This document shows, one piece after another, positions 19,453 through 27,726 of a stretch of DNA of 64,000 nucleotides. Position numbers and translations under genes: made by a program. Each line of letters starts with the position of its first letter. Position 1 is the first letter of the stretch. Below the pieces are notes generated by a model. The model was not told the origin of the DNA and made no database searches. It saw only the letters and a program-made list of their open reading frames with translations. Source of the DNA: Echinicola marina (lineage in GTDB: Bacteria > Bacteroidota > Bacteroidia > Cytophagales > Cyclobacteriaceae); the NCBI RefSeq assembly GCF_020463795.1, contig NZ_CP080025.1, positions 809,001 through 873,000 on the forward strand. Reading direction: 5' to 3'.

Positions 19453-20547
19453 TTAACGTCTTCTTCTTTTAGATGCCCTTACGTCCATAGAACCTGATCT
19501 TCCTATAAAAGTCATGACCGTTCTAAAGCCAATATGTGCTGTTTTTACGTCTTGATACTCGTAGGTTCTGGTACTAGTTTCCAAATAGTGGGCAATATCT
19601 TTCCAAGAGCCACCTCTGACTACTTTTCTAGATTCATTTTCATCTTCATATCTCGGATCCAAATCCCAACTCAAAGCACTGCCTGCAGGATTATATGCAT
19701 CTATTACCCATTCTGCCACATTTCCTGACATATTATAAATTCCGAAATCGTTAGGGGCATAAGTGTCAACTGGTGCCGTATATGCAAATCCGTCATCTAT
19801 ATAATTACCTCTACCAGGTTTGAAATTGGCCATTAAACAGCCTCTTCTGTTTTTCAAATATGGACCTCCCCAAGGGTATTTGGCTATTTCTTTACCTCCC
19901 TTGGCAGCATATTCCCATTCAGCTTCAGAAGGCAATCTAAAGCGAGGCATATCATATTCCGACTTGTCATTGGCATTCATATGATAAGTTTTCCACTCAC
20001 AAAATTTCCTTGCTTGCTCCCAACTGATTCCTACCACTGGATAATCGTCAAATGCAGGGTGCTCAAAATAATATTCCATCAATGGGTCTCCATAATGGTG
20101 GGTGAAACTTTGAGACCACACGGTAGTATCCGGAACCAGCTCATCAATATTAAATTGAGGAGGGTCCTTCAAAGTTGTAGGGGTAGATAAGGCCAACTCG
20201 CCCATTTTTACCGCTTCTAAAAATTGACGATATTTATTATTGGATACCTCATACTTATCCATATAAAACTCCGATATCGTCACCTGCCTGTTCAGAGAGG
20301 ATTTACTGACAGCAATATCCTCATCTGCTTGGCCCATCCAAAAAGTACCTGCTTTTACGGGCACCATCTCATGGGGCAAAACCTGCTGCCACCCAGATCG
20401 GTTCGGCACACCCGTTACCTCACCAGACCTGTTAGCTTTTTCACTTGCTGAGCCTTTACTGCCAAAAAGACCGCAACTCTGCAGAAGTACTGAAGCTATC
20501 AGCATCACGACTCCTGTCAAAAATCGTGAGTTTTTTTTTCTGTACAT
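19453..20547 (-). CDS. gldK: gliding motility lipoprotein GldK (PorK), SUMF1-like fold
   Basis: 364 residues from the ATG at 20547. A longer reading to 20589 only adds residues before the signal and is unlikely. The lipoprotein signal ends in LLQSC with C25 as lipidated residue. The rest is a formylglycine-generating-enzyme/SUMF1-type domain (VKAGTFWMGQAD, EVSNNKYRQFLEA, RLPSEAEWEYAAKGG, GNVAEWVIDAY, VVRGGSWKD, IGFRTV), used structurally in GldK, not for catalysis. With GldN it forms the periplasmic ring under the outer membrane. Confidence 0.94.
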   Translation of the reverse strand: MYRKKNSRFLTGVVMLIASVLLQSCGLFGSKGSASEKANRSGEVTGVPNRSGWQQVLPHEMVPVKAGTFWMGQADEDIAVSKSSLNRQVTISEFYMDKYEVSNNKYRQFLEAVKMGELALSTPTTLKDPPQFNIDELVPDTTVWSQSFTHHYGDPLMEYYFEHPAFDDYPVVGISWEQARKFCEWKTYHMNANDKSEYDMPRFRLPSEAEWEYAAKGGKEIAKYPWGGPYLKNRRGCLMANFKPGRGNYIDDGFAYTAPVDTYAPNDFGIYNMSGNVAEWVIDAYNPAGSALSWDLDPRYEDENESRKVVRGGSWKDIAHYLETSTRTYEYQDVKTAHIGFRTVMTFIGRSGSMDVRASKRRRR

Positions 20548-20663
20548 ATAAGACACTTTAGTTGACAATTCCCAATTTTCTAGACACACGTCTATTTACC
20601 AAGATCGAAATTTAACAGAAAATACCAAAAAAACGCAACGAAAGCACGAAAATAAATGATTTA

Positions 20664-21650
20664 TTAAAATCTAAATCTAGGTGTTCTTTGTATGGCTTTC
20701 TGTAAATTCCGTGTTATAGTTGGCAAATTATACGACAACATAAGTTCATGGGAACTAGGTGATTTTGCTTCGTTCCCACCAACTACCAAATCAAATGCAT
20801 ACCCTAATCGAAGGGATTTATCTTTCAATAATTGATAACCTAAAAGCACGGATACGGATTCTTCTCCTCTATAGGCCAAACCACCGCTAACTTTATCATT
20901 ATGTGTGGCTATAACGCTAATATCATAAGAAAAATTATTCAAGCCAACAGTTTTAACTAATAAACTTGGCTTAAATCGTATTTGCGCAAAGGTTTTAAAT
21001 TCGTAGCCGGCCATTAAGTAACTGTGGTTTTTCAACGTATTGTCAAAGGTACCATCTCCAAAATCAAAACTAGGCTCATTGATATTCCTACTACTTAAAC
21101 TCAGATAATAATTGGCTGTTTTATACAGTATACCTGCTCCAAAATTAAAGCTCATCTGACTTTCATCACCAGATACCGGCACATTGGGATCTGGGTTCAC
21201 CAAATCCAACTCTCCATATTTGATGGTATTGGAGAACACGCCACCAAACAGCCCCAAACTCAAAGTTCCCTTTCTGATATTTTTATGATAAGCCAAAGAA
21301 ATGTTCACATCTTGACTGGTGGTAGGACCTATATCGTCATTGACAAATGACAATCCCCAACCAAAGGGTTTATTGGAAAACCTTCCTGTCGCCGTCAGCA
21401 ATTGGGTAGTGGGCGCGCCACCTTGCCCCGTAGAAGTAGTATAGCCTAACCACTGACTCCTGTGGAGAGCTGAAAATTGATAACCTCCCTGCAAACCTGA
21501 AAATGCGGGGTTATAAAATAGTCGGTTATACATATACTGGGAAAATTGAGCATCCTGCTGTGCATGTGCAGTTTGTCCACTAAACAGTATTATGCTTAAG
21601 CTGGAAAAAATAACAAAATAAAGGTAAATTCTATTTTTCATGTGCATCAA
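20664..21650 (-). CDS. porP: type IX secretion outer-membrane protein PorP/SprF
   Basis: 328 residues, with a signal peptide ending near TAHAQQ. The opening QDAQFSQYMYNRLFYNPAFSG is the PorP/SprF hallmark, and the rest is a 14-strand-like beta-barrel. It is located immediately upstream of gldK, as in many Bacteroidota. The start could be the ATG at 21650 or the one at 21641, which gives a more compact signal (MKNRIYLYF). Confidence 0.93.
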   Translation of the reverse strand: MMHMKNRIYLYFVIFSSLSIILFSGQTAHAQQDAQFSQYMYNRLFYNPAFSGLQGGYQFSALHRSQWLGYTTSTGQGGAPTTQLLTATGRFSNKPFGWGLSFVNDDIGPTTSQDVNISLAYHKNIRKGTLSLGLFGGVFSNTIKYGELDLVNPDPNVPVSGDESQMSFNFGAGILYKTANYYLSLSSRNINEPSFDFGDGTFDNTLKNHSYLMAGYEFKTFAQIRFKPSLLVKTVGLNNFSYDISVIATHNDKVSGGLAYRGEESVSVLLGYQLLKDKSLRLGYAFDLVVGGNEAKSPSSHELMLSYNLPTITRNLQKAIQRTPRFRF

Positions 21651-21721
21651 AAGTACATTATGCTTAATATAACTAGTCTACACAATTATAATCGAATTTA
21701 CCCTATAAATGTTAACTTTTT

Positions 21722-22495
21722 TTAGACATTGTTCACCTTTTTAATATAAAGCTCCAAGGCACCGGTCATGCTAGGCGCATTTGGCATAGGTGCTTCAATG
21801 TCCAAGATCAAGTCTTGGTCCCTCACACTCTTGGAAGTTGTAGGACCAAAAGCTGCAATTCTGGTAAACCCTTGTTCAAAATCCGGAAAATTCTGGATCA
21901 ATGACTTGATACCTGATGGACTGTAAAAAGCCAAAATATCGTATTTGATATCTTTTAAATCTGAAAGATCTGCAGCCACTGTGTGGTAAATGATAGCCTC
22001 GGTAAACTCGATATTGTTTTTCTCAAGAAAATCCGGAATATCGTTCTTTCTGATATCGGAACATGGGAACAGGTATTTCTCTCCCTTGTGTTTTTTGAAA
22101 TAATCAAAAAGATCAGCAGCTGTTCTTACCCCCACGAAAAGCTTTCTCTTCCTGATGACAATATATTTCTGCAAATAATGGGCAGTTTGCTCAGAAATAC
22201 AGAAATACTTCATGTCCGCAGGCATTTCAATCTTCAGTTCCTGGCAGATCTTAAAAAAGTGATCAATAGCATTTCTGCTTGTAAAAATTACGGCAGTATG
22301 CTTCAAAATATCAATCTTTTGCTTTCTAAAGTCTCTGATACCAACGGGCTCGACTTGAATAAAAGGTCTGAAATCAATCTTTAGATTGTATTTCTCAGCG
22401 AGCTGGAAATAAGGAGACTTTGTGTCCGAAGGTTTAGGTTGAGAAACCAAAATACTCTTAACCGGCCGAAATCTGTCTTTTGTAGATTTAGTCAT
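21722..22495 (-). CDS. hemD: uroporphyrinogen-III synthase-like protein
   Basis: 257 residues. Two Rossmann-like halves typical of HemD: SILVSQPKPSD, then VIFTSRNAIDHFF, and the second half ILAFYSPSGIKSLI and IAAFGPTTSKSV. These are the conserved uroporphyrinogen-III synthase positions; the family is poorly conserved, so the call rests on the fold motifs. The enzyme cyclises hydroxymethylbilane in heme synthesis. No other heme gene adjoins it; it lies between DUF4271 and porP, an arrangement I recall as common in this phylum. Confidence 0.8.
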   Translation of the reverse strand: MTKSTKDRFRPVKSILVSQPKPSDTKSPYFQLAEKYNLKIDFRPFIQVEPVGIRDFRKQKIDILKHTAVIFTSRNAIDHFFKICQELKIEMPADMKYFCISEQTAHYLQKYIVIRKRKLFVGVRTAADLFDYFKKHKGEKYLFPCSDIRKNDIPDFLEKNNIEFTEAIIYHTVAADLSDLKDIKYDILAFYSPSGIKSLIQNFPDFEQGFTRIAAFGPTTSKSVRDQDLILDIEAPMPNAPSMTGALELYIKKVNNV

Positions 22496-22542
22496 TTTGT
22501 CTGTTTTCTACTTTTGTTTTCTCTAATCTTTTTTTCCAGGAA

Positions 22543-23652
22543 TCAGCCCAAGACTATCTTGGCCATCACCAAGAAGGGAACCAATTCAGAGCTGCAAATG
22601 TAAGAAAATAAATGGTAACTTTTAAATGGGACTTTTTTTAACATGATGTAAAAAAGTCGAAATATGCCCAATAAATACACTAAAAAAAATAAAGACACGG
22701 CATAATTCAACACCAAATCCATTTCCGTGAACCCCTGAATATAGAAGACAATAATCACCACAAAACATAATAACATGAGGATAACTAATCCCCGCATCAA
22801 ATAAAAAAACTGCCTAAAATCCCAACGTTCAATCTGATAAACAGAAGCAAAAAGCTTGATCCACAAATATTTAAAGACAGACAATATCATAAACACCGCT
22901 GTACCTGACAGCCAGACAAGAAACAAAAAATTAATATCCCCCTTCAAGTATTTTTCCAAAAAAGGCACTTCGGTAAAATGTATACCAGACATGATGAACA
23001 AAGTCACTAGCATACTAAAAACCAAAATATTAAATATCATATCCGATGAAAAAACTTTCCCTCCTGTCCCAGGTTCGGAAAAATCTTCGGAAAAAATAGA
23101 AACGGGACGCAAGGCGGTTTTAAACATCAGGGGATAGGTCACTTTGAACAAGGCTATTAAAGCCAAAATGATCACCAATGCCAAAATCAAAAAATCCCTG
23201 ACATAGTCCTTGATCCTATATTTCGGCCCAGTTGCACCCTCGCCCCCATCTATCTCAATTCCTGTCCTAAAAACTCCTTTTTTAATCGAAATATCTTCCT
23301 CCCGGATACCCGACCGGTAAACTTCTATATCTACTTTCCCCGATAATTCAGGAAATTGCCTTTTGAAGGCTGGCAAGGGCAGCAAAAAAGAAGTATCACT
23401 TTTGGTATAAAACCACAATTGATTAGCTACAAATACCGCAGAAGAGGTGGGAAATTTCATCTCAAAAGTAGATTTCGGATACCCCTCTACATCAATGGAA
23501 ACCGAAGCCATGATGGGGCTTAATGAAAACTCATGCTTTTTTACAGTAGTGATATGGGGATTGTAATTCTCCAACACCTGTGCATTAGTTTTGAGAAAAA
23601 ACAAAAACAAAAATGCCCCTAAAACTATCCTTACCACTGTTTTTATCATCAT
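22543..23652 (-). CDS. DUF4271 multi-pass membrane protein
   Basis: 369 residues. Signal-like N terminus, a periplasmic region of about 110 residues, then six to seven membrane helices (from about 150 to the end). The C-terminal half fits DUF4271, a Bacteroidota-restricted family of unknown function. It sits 47 bp upstream of hemD and 3 bp downstream of the BamA/TamA-like gene, so it is cotranscribed with outer-membrane and T9SS genes. An envelope role is inferred from context only. Confidence 0.75.
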   Translation of the reverse strand: MMIKTVVRIVLGAFLFLFFLKTNAQVLENYNPHITTVKKHEFSLSPIMASVSIDVEGYPKSTFEMKFPTSSAVFVANQLWFYTKSDTSFLLPLPAFKRQFPELSGKVDIEVYRSGIREEDISIKKGVFRTGIEIDGGEGATGPKYRIKDYVRDFLILALVIILALIALFKVTYPLMFKTALRPVSIFSEDFSEPGTGGKVFSSDMIFNILVFSMLVTLFIMSGIHFTEVPFLEKYLKGDINFLFLVWLSGTAVFMILSVFKYLWIKLFASVYQIERWDFRQFFYLMRGLVILMLLCFVVIIVFYIQGFTEMDLVLNYAVSLFFLVYLLGIFRLFYIMLKKVPFKSYHLFSYICSSELVPFLVMAKIVLG

Positions 23653-23655
23653 TAC

Positions 23656-25389
23656 TTAAAACCTCCCTGTATATCCAAAATGTACTTTCGCATAGTTCAT
23701 GCCTAACTGCTGCTCATTTGATCTTCCCACTCCAAGAATAAACTGAAATGCCCCTTGACCTGTATCCAAACTTAAACCACCTCCAAATGAAATCGGCCTA
23801 TCTATGCTCCGCTCTCCTATCAATCCATCCTCCACCAACACCGCTACATCCACAAAGCCCATAAAGTAGGACCCATTCTCGAAGTAAAACCTTGGCTCAA
23901 AATTAGCATAAACATACTGATTTGCGAAAAAGAAATTCTCATTAAAACCTCTTATACTTCTTAAACCTCCCAACCGGAACATGTCATTCTTCAAAACATT
24001 ATTTCCTGCAATCTTTCCTGCCCTCAACCTGATCATAGCCGTTAACATCGAAGTCCATCTCCAATAATTCTCAACCGAAAACTCCCCATAATATTGTAAA
24101 GCAGCTAAATCAATCCCCTCATAAAGGCTCTCAGGAATCGCTGTATTCATCAGTATTTTCTTGTTTCCAACCGCAGACTCAAAGCTGGCCTGCCAGCCCC
24201 GTCTGGGATTATAAATATTATCCAAAGCAAAAAAGCTCAATTGGGCACCATAGCTATTGAACCTAAAGTCCAAAACTTCCGGTAAAGTACTGCTTTCATC
24301 CTGCTCCACTGAGACTGACAACAAATCCCCAGATTGCCGCATGGAAAAAAAATTGATATAAAATGAAGAACTTAATTGATGGCCAAGATCAATTCTGAAA
24401 TTCCTATTGATAAAAGTAGTGTCCTCCTTCAATAAGTAAAAAGAAGCTTTTACATCTATGCCCGATCCTAAAATCATAGGCTCTTCTGCATTGATTCGCA
24501 GATTTTGGGAATATTGACTGAGCCTTTGCCAGTGAAGTCCATAATTTCTCCCTCTGCCACTCACATTGAAAAGCTCTAGGTCAAACTGACCTGTAACAAG
24601 CATCTTGCTTTTTTCTGTCTCGTTGGGCAATAGACCTATGATCCCATCAATAGTATTTACTTTCCTATCCTTCAGAGGGATATAGACCGTAGCCTCACTA
24701 TTTTGAAAACTTACTTGGGGATTGTCAGAAATCATAAATGCCTTCTGGAGTTTCAAACGCCGAACCACTTCATCCACCTTATTTTGTACATATACTTTTC
24801 CTGGGCCAATCCCCAAATACCTGCCCAAGTAGGCTTCATTCACGTCGGAACTGCCCACCACTCTCAAACTATCAAAACTGATCAGAGGGCCCTGACTCAG
24901 ATGAAGATTTGCCGAAAATGACTTTCCTTCCTGAGCAATGCTATCTAACCTTACCGTGGCAAAGGGATAGCCGTGGTTTTCATAATGTCCAATAATTTTA
25001 TCGATCAATACCCGTAACGCTTCAAAATTGACAGGGCGATGATCAAAATTCTTGCTGTTGAAGCCCAGTCTGCTTAGAATTGATAAGGGAATATTGCCTT
25101 CTGAAAGGTAAAGCCACTCATATCGCTGACCTGTTTCAACCAGTACCTCTTTAACATTTCCCCTCTTCGTCACAGACACTGTATCAGCCATCAAAAAGCC
25201 ATTATTTCCCAATGAAACCAGATATTGTTTCAAAAAAAACGCTTGGGCTGCTTCTGTAGAAAAACCCTTCAACTCAGTATGATTAATCCCCCCCCTGACG
25301 ATCATTTTAAGAGAGAGGCTGTCCTGACCAAAAGTCACTCGAAAAACAGCCCCCAGCAATATTAATAATGTAATGATTCCCTTTTTCAA
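23656..25389 (-). CDS. BamA/TamA-family outer-membrane protein
   Basis: 577 residues. Signal peptide, one to two POTRA-like domains (about 80-240, NHGYPFATVRLDSIAQEG, then YLGRYLGIGPGKVY), then an Omp85-type barrel whose LRSIRGFNENFFFA carries the conserved (V/I)RG(F/Y) lid motif of the superfamily. Too short for BamA (901 residues elsewhere in this window), and closer in layout to TamA or patatin-free Omp85 members. First gene of the minus-strand unit leading into DUF4271, hemD and the T9SS genes. Confidence 0.8.
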   Translation of the reverse strand: MKKGIITLLILLGAVFRVTFGQDSLSLKMIVRGGINHTELKGFSTEAAQAFFLKQYLVSLGNNGFLMADTVSVTKRGNVKEVLVETGQRYEWLYLSEGNIPLSILSRLGFNSKNFDHRPVNFEALRVLIDKIIGHYENHGYPFATVRLDSIAQEGKSFSANLHLSQGPLISFDSLRVVGSSDVNEAYLGRYLGIGPGKVYVQNKVDEVVRRLKLQKAFMISDNPQVSFQNSEATVYIPLKDRKVNTIDGIIGLLPNETEKSKMLVTGQFDLELFNVSGRGRNYGLHWQRLSQYSQNLRINAEEPMILGSGIDVKASFYLLKEDTTFINRNFRIDLGHQLSSSFYINFFSMRQSGDLLSVSVEQDESSTLPEVLDFRFNSYGAQLSFFALDNIYNPRRGWQASFESAVGNKKILMNTAIPESLYEGIDLAALQYYGEFSVENYWRWTSMLTAMIRLRAGKIAGNNVLKNDMFRLGGLRSIRGFNENFFFANQYVYANFEPRFYFENGSYFMGFVDVAVLVEDGLIGERSIDRPISFGGGLSLDTGQGAFQFILGVGRSNEQQLGMNYAKVHFGYTGRF

Positions 25390-25433
25390 ATAGCCAGACG
25401 TTGAAATTACTTACCTTTGTGTGTATAAAAGTA

Positions 25434-26564
25434 ATGATTTTGGCAGGAATATACATTCATATCCCCTTTTGTAAGCAGGCATGTCACTATTGTGATTTTC
25501 ACTTCAGCACACAGACTGATCTAAAATCAAAAATGGTGGAGATGATCTGTAAGGAATTGGTACTCCAAAAAGACTATCTGGGCAAAGATTGCAGGATCAA
25601 AACGATCTATTTTGGCGGCGGGACACCATCGCTATTGAACAAGGAGGAAATTTCGGCCATTCTCCAGACCATAAGCCTTCACTATAATTTAGACCTTGAA
25701 GAATTGACCATCGAAGCCAATCCTGATAACCTTTCCCCTGCCAAACTACAAGAGCTTAAATCGCTCCAATTCGACCGCCTGAGCATCGGTATCCAAAGTT
25801 TCCACGACGAGGTACTTCAGTTCTACAACAGAAGCCATGATGCCAAAGAATCCCTTAAGGTAATCGAAAATGCGCGAAAGGCCGGTTTTGAAAAGCTGTC
25901 CATAGACCTGATGTATGGCTTTCCTCAGGCCAACCACGAGCTTTGGAAAAAAGACCTTCAAACAGCCATCACCCTTGACCCCGGACATATTAGCAGTTAT
26001 TGCCTTACCATAGAACCAGGAACCGCCTTGGGCAACTGGACACAAAAGGGTAAATTCCTCCCTGCCTCCGAAGACTTTAGCGCCGACCAATTTGAAATCA
26101 TGCAAGCGTACTTGGAACGAGCCGGATACATTCAGTATGAAATCTCTAATTTTGGCAAAGCCCATGCTTTTGCTGTTCATAATACCAATTACTGGAAGGG
26201 TATCCCCTATTTGGGGATTGGGCCAAGCGCCCATTCATTTGACGGCAAAAACAGACAGCATAATATTGCCAACAATGCCCAATACATCAAATCATTGGAA
26301 AACGGATCGATCAATTTCGAAAAAGACCTGCTTTCTAGAGAAGACCTGATCAATGAATACATATTGACTTCCTTAAGAACTATTTGGGGAACAGACCTTC
26401 AAAAACTGGAAAATCAATTTGATGTATCTCTATTGGACCTACAAAAATCAGCCATTCATGATTTCCAAGAAGACGGATTAATTACACTCAAAGATCAATA
26501 TTTGGTTTTGACCAAAGAGGGAAAACTTTTGGCAGACTATATCGCCGGAAAGTTATTTCTGTGA
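25434..26564 (+). CDS. hemW: radical SAM heme chaperone HemW
   Basis: 376 residues from the ATG at 25434. The earlier in-frame ATG at 25401 would add a non-conserved leader and lies 11 bp from the divergent gene. The cluster motif CX3CX2C is C13, C17, C20 (PFCKQACHYCDF), with the HemW extra Cys context and GGGTPSLL. Although related to coproporphyrinogen dehydrogenase HemN, the family transfers heme to respiratory enzymes. DUF721 follows after 18 bp. Confidence 0.9.
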   Translation: MILAGIYIHIPFCKQACHYCDFHFSTQTDLKSKMVEMICKELVLQKDYLGKDCRIKTIYFGGGTPSLLNKEEISAILQTISLHYNLDLEELTIEANPDNLSPAKLQELKSLQFDRLSIGIQSFHDEVLQFYNRSHDAKESLKVIENARKAGFEKLSIDLMYGFPQANHELWKKDLQTAITLDPGHISSYCLTIEPGTALGNWTQKGKFLPASEDFSADQFEIMQAYLERAGYIQYEISNFGKAHAFAVHNTNYWKGIPYLGIGPSAHSFDGKNRQHNIANNAQYIKSLENGSINFEKDLLSREDLINEYILTSLRTIWGTDLQKLENQFDVSLLDLQKSAIHDFQEDGLITLKDQYLVLTKEGKLLADYIAGKLFL

Positions 26565-26582
26565 GCAATACTTAGTACCTTT

Positions 26583-26903
26583 ATGACCATGAAGAAGTAT
26601 CAGGATTACAATCCACGCAAAAAAGAAATCACACCACTCAAAGAGGCCTTTGAAGAACTATTACAGGCCTATAGACTTAAAGACAGATTCAATGAAAAGA
26701 AAATTGCTGGATCTTGGGGAGAGCTTATGGGCAAATCCATTGCGAGCAGAACAACCAGTGTTTATGCCAAGGACAAAAAGCTTTTTGTCAAACTAAGTTC
26801 TGGCCCCATCAAAAAAGAATTGATGATGAACAAATCTAAGGTCCTTCAGATCATAGAAGACAAATTTGGCAAGGGAGCGATAGAGGACATTACTTTTTTG
26901 TGA
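26583..26903 (+). CDS. DUF721 protein (DciA-like)
   Basis: 106 residues. The conserved core KIAGSWGELMGKSIASRT...KLFVKLSSGPIKKELMM fits DUF721, the family of DciA, a loader of the replicative helicase in bacteria lacking DnaC/DnaI. It has only the short KH-like domain with a basic leader. Two possible ATG starts (26583, 26589) differ by two residues. It follows hemW closely on the same strand. Confidence 0.82.
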   Translation: MTMKKYQDYNPRKKEITPLKEAFEELLQAYRLKDRFNEKKIAGSWGELMGKSIASRTTSVYAKDKKLFVKLSSGPIKKELMMNKSKVLQIIEDKFGKGAIEDITFL

Positions 26904-26922
26904 TATCCCCTACCTCTTTTAT

Positions 26923-27639
26923 TTAATCCTGCACTGCAAACACCCGCTTCAACAACACGCTACTTCTCTCCAAAGGATCTTCCCTAATCGCTTTTTCTTC
27001 CTCAGCTACCAATTTAAAAAGCCCTTCAATTGCCATATTGGTAACATAACTGTTCAAGTCCGGATCCAATTTATTTTGTGTGGTCGGCACCCTATTATAT
27101 GCGTTGACCAATTCACTGTAATGCTTTGTCGCGCCCACCTGATCCAATGATTCCTGGACATGAGGTTTGAAGAGCTGGGTCAGTTGATCAGAAGTGGCCC
27201 TTTTCAGATATTGCGTAGCAGCATCATCCCCTCCCTTGAGAATGTCCCAAGCATCCTGAATCGTCAATTGCTTAATGGCACTGATAAAAATAGGCTTTGC
27301 CTCTTTGGCTGCATTTTCTGCTCCACGGTTAATGGTCGTGATCACCTTATCTACCTCATTTCCCAAACCAAACCTCCTGAGTGTGGACTCTACTTTTTGG
27401 ACATCTTCCGGCAAGGCGATGCGAATCAAATCATTGGCCAAGAAACCATCTGTAGATGAAGCACTTTCCACGCCTTCCGAAATGCCCTGCACCAAGGCTT
27501 CTTTCAGTCCAGCACTTACATCTGCTTCAGATAAAGTAGCCTCACTGGCACCTTGGATAAACTTATTTACCTCAGAAGCTGTACAGCTGATCAAGATAAA
27601 AGTGGACAAGACTCCAAAAATTTTACTAATAATTCTCAT
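26923..27639 (-). CDS. DUF4197 lipoprotein
   Basis: 238 residues. Lipoprotein signal ending FILISC with C19. The mature part, from the GLKEALVQGISEGVE segment to the C-terminal VTNMAIEGLFKLVAEEEKAIREDP, fits DUF4197, an all-helical family of unknown function with a conserved KE motif. It converges with DUF721 (20 bp apart) and diverges from the PP2C gene. Confidence 0.85.
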   Translation of the reverse strand: MRIISKIFGVLSTFILISCTASEVNKFIQGASEATLSEADVSAGLKEALVQGISEGVESASSTDGFLANDLIRIALPEDVQKVESTLRRFGLGNEVDKVITTINRGAENAAKEAKPIFISAIKQLTIQDAWDILKGGDDAATQYLKRATSDQLTQLFKPHVQESLDQVGATKHYSELVNAYNRVPTTQNKLDPDLNSYVTNMAIEGLFKLVAEEEKAIREDPLERSSVLLKRVFAVQD

Positions 27640-27726
27640 TTCTAAACTAAAGGTTATATGATATGCTTTATAAATGCATCTTGATAATTGAATGACATTA
27701 TGTATTATTGTAATGTTTTTTGATCA

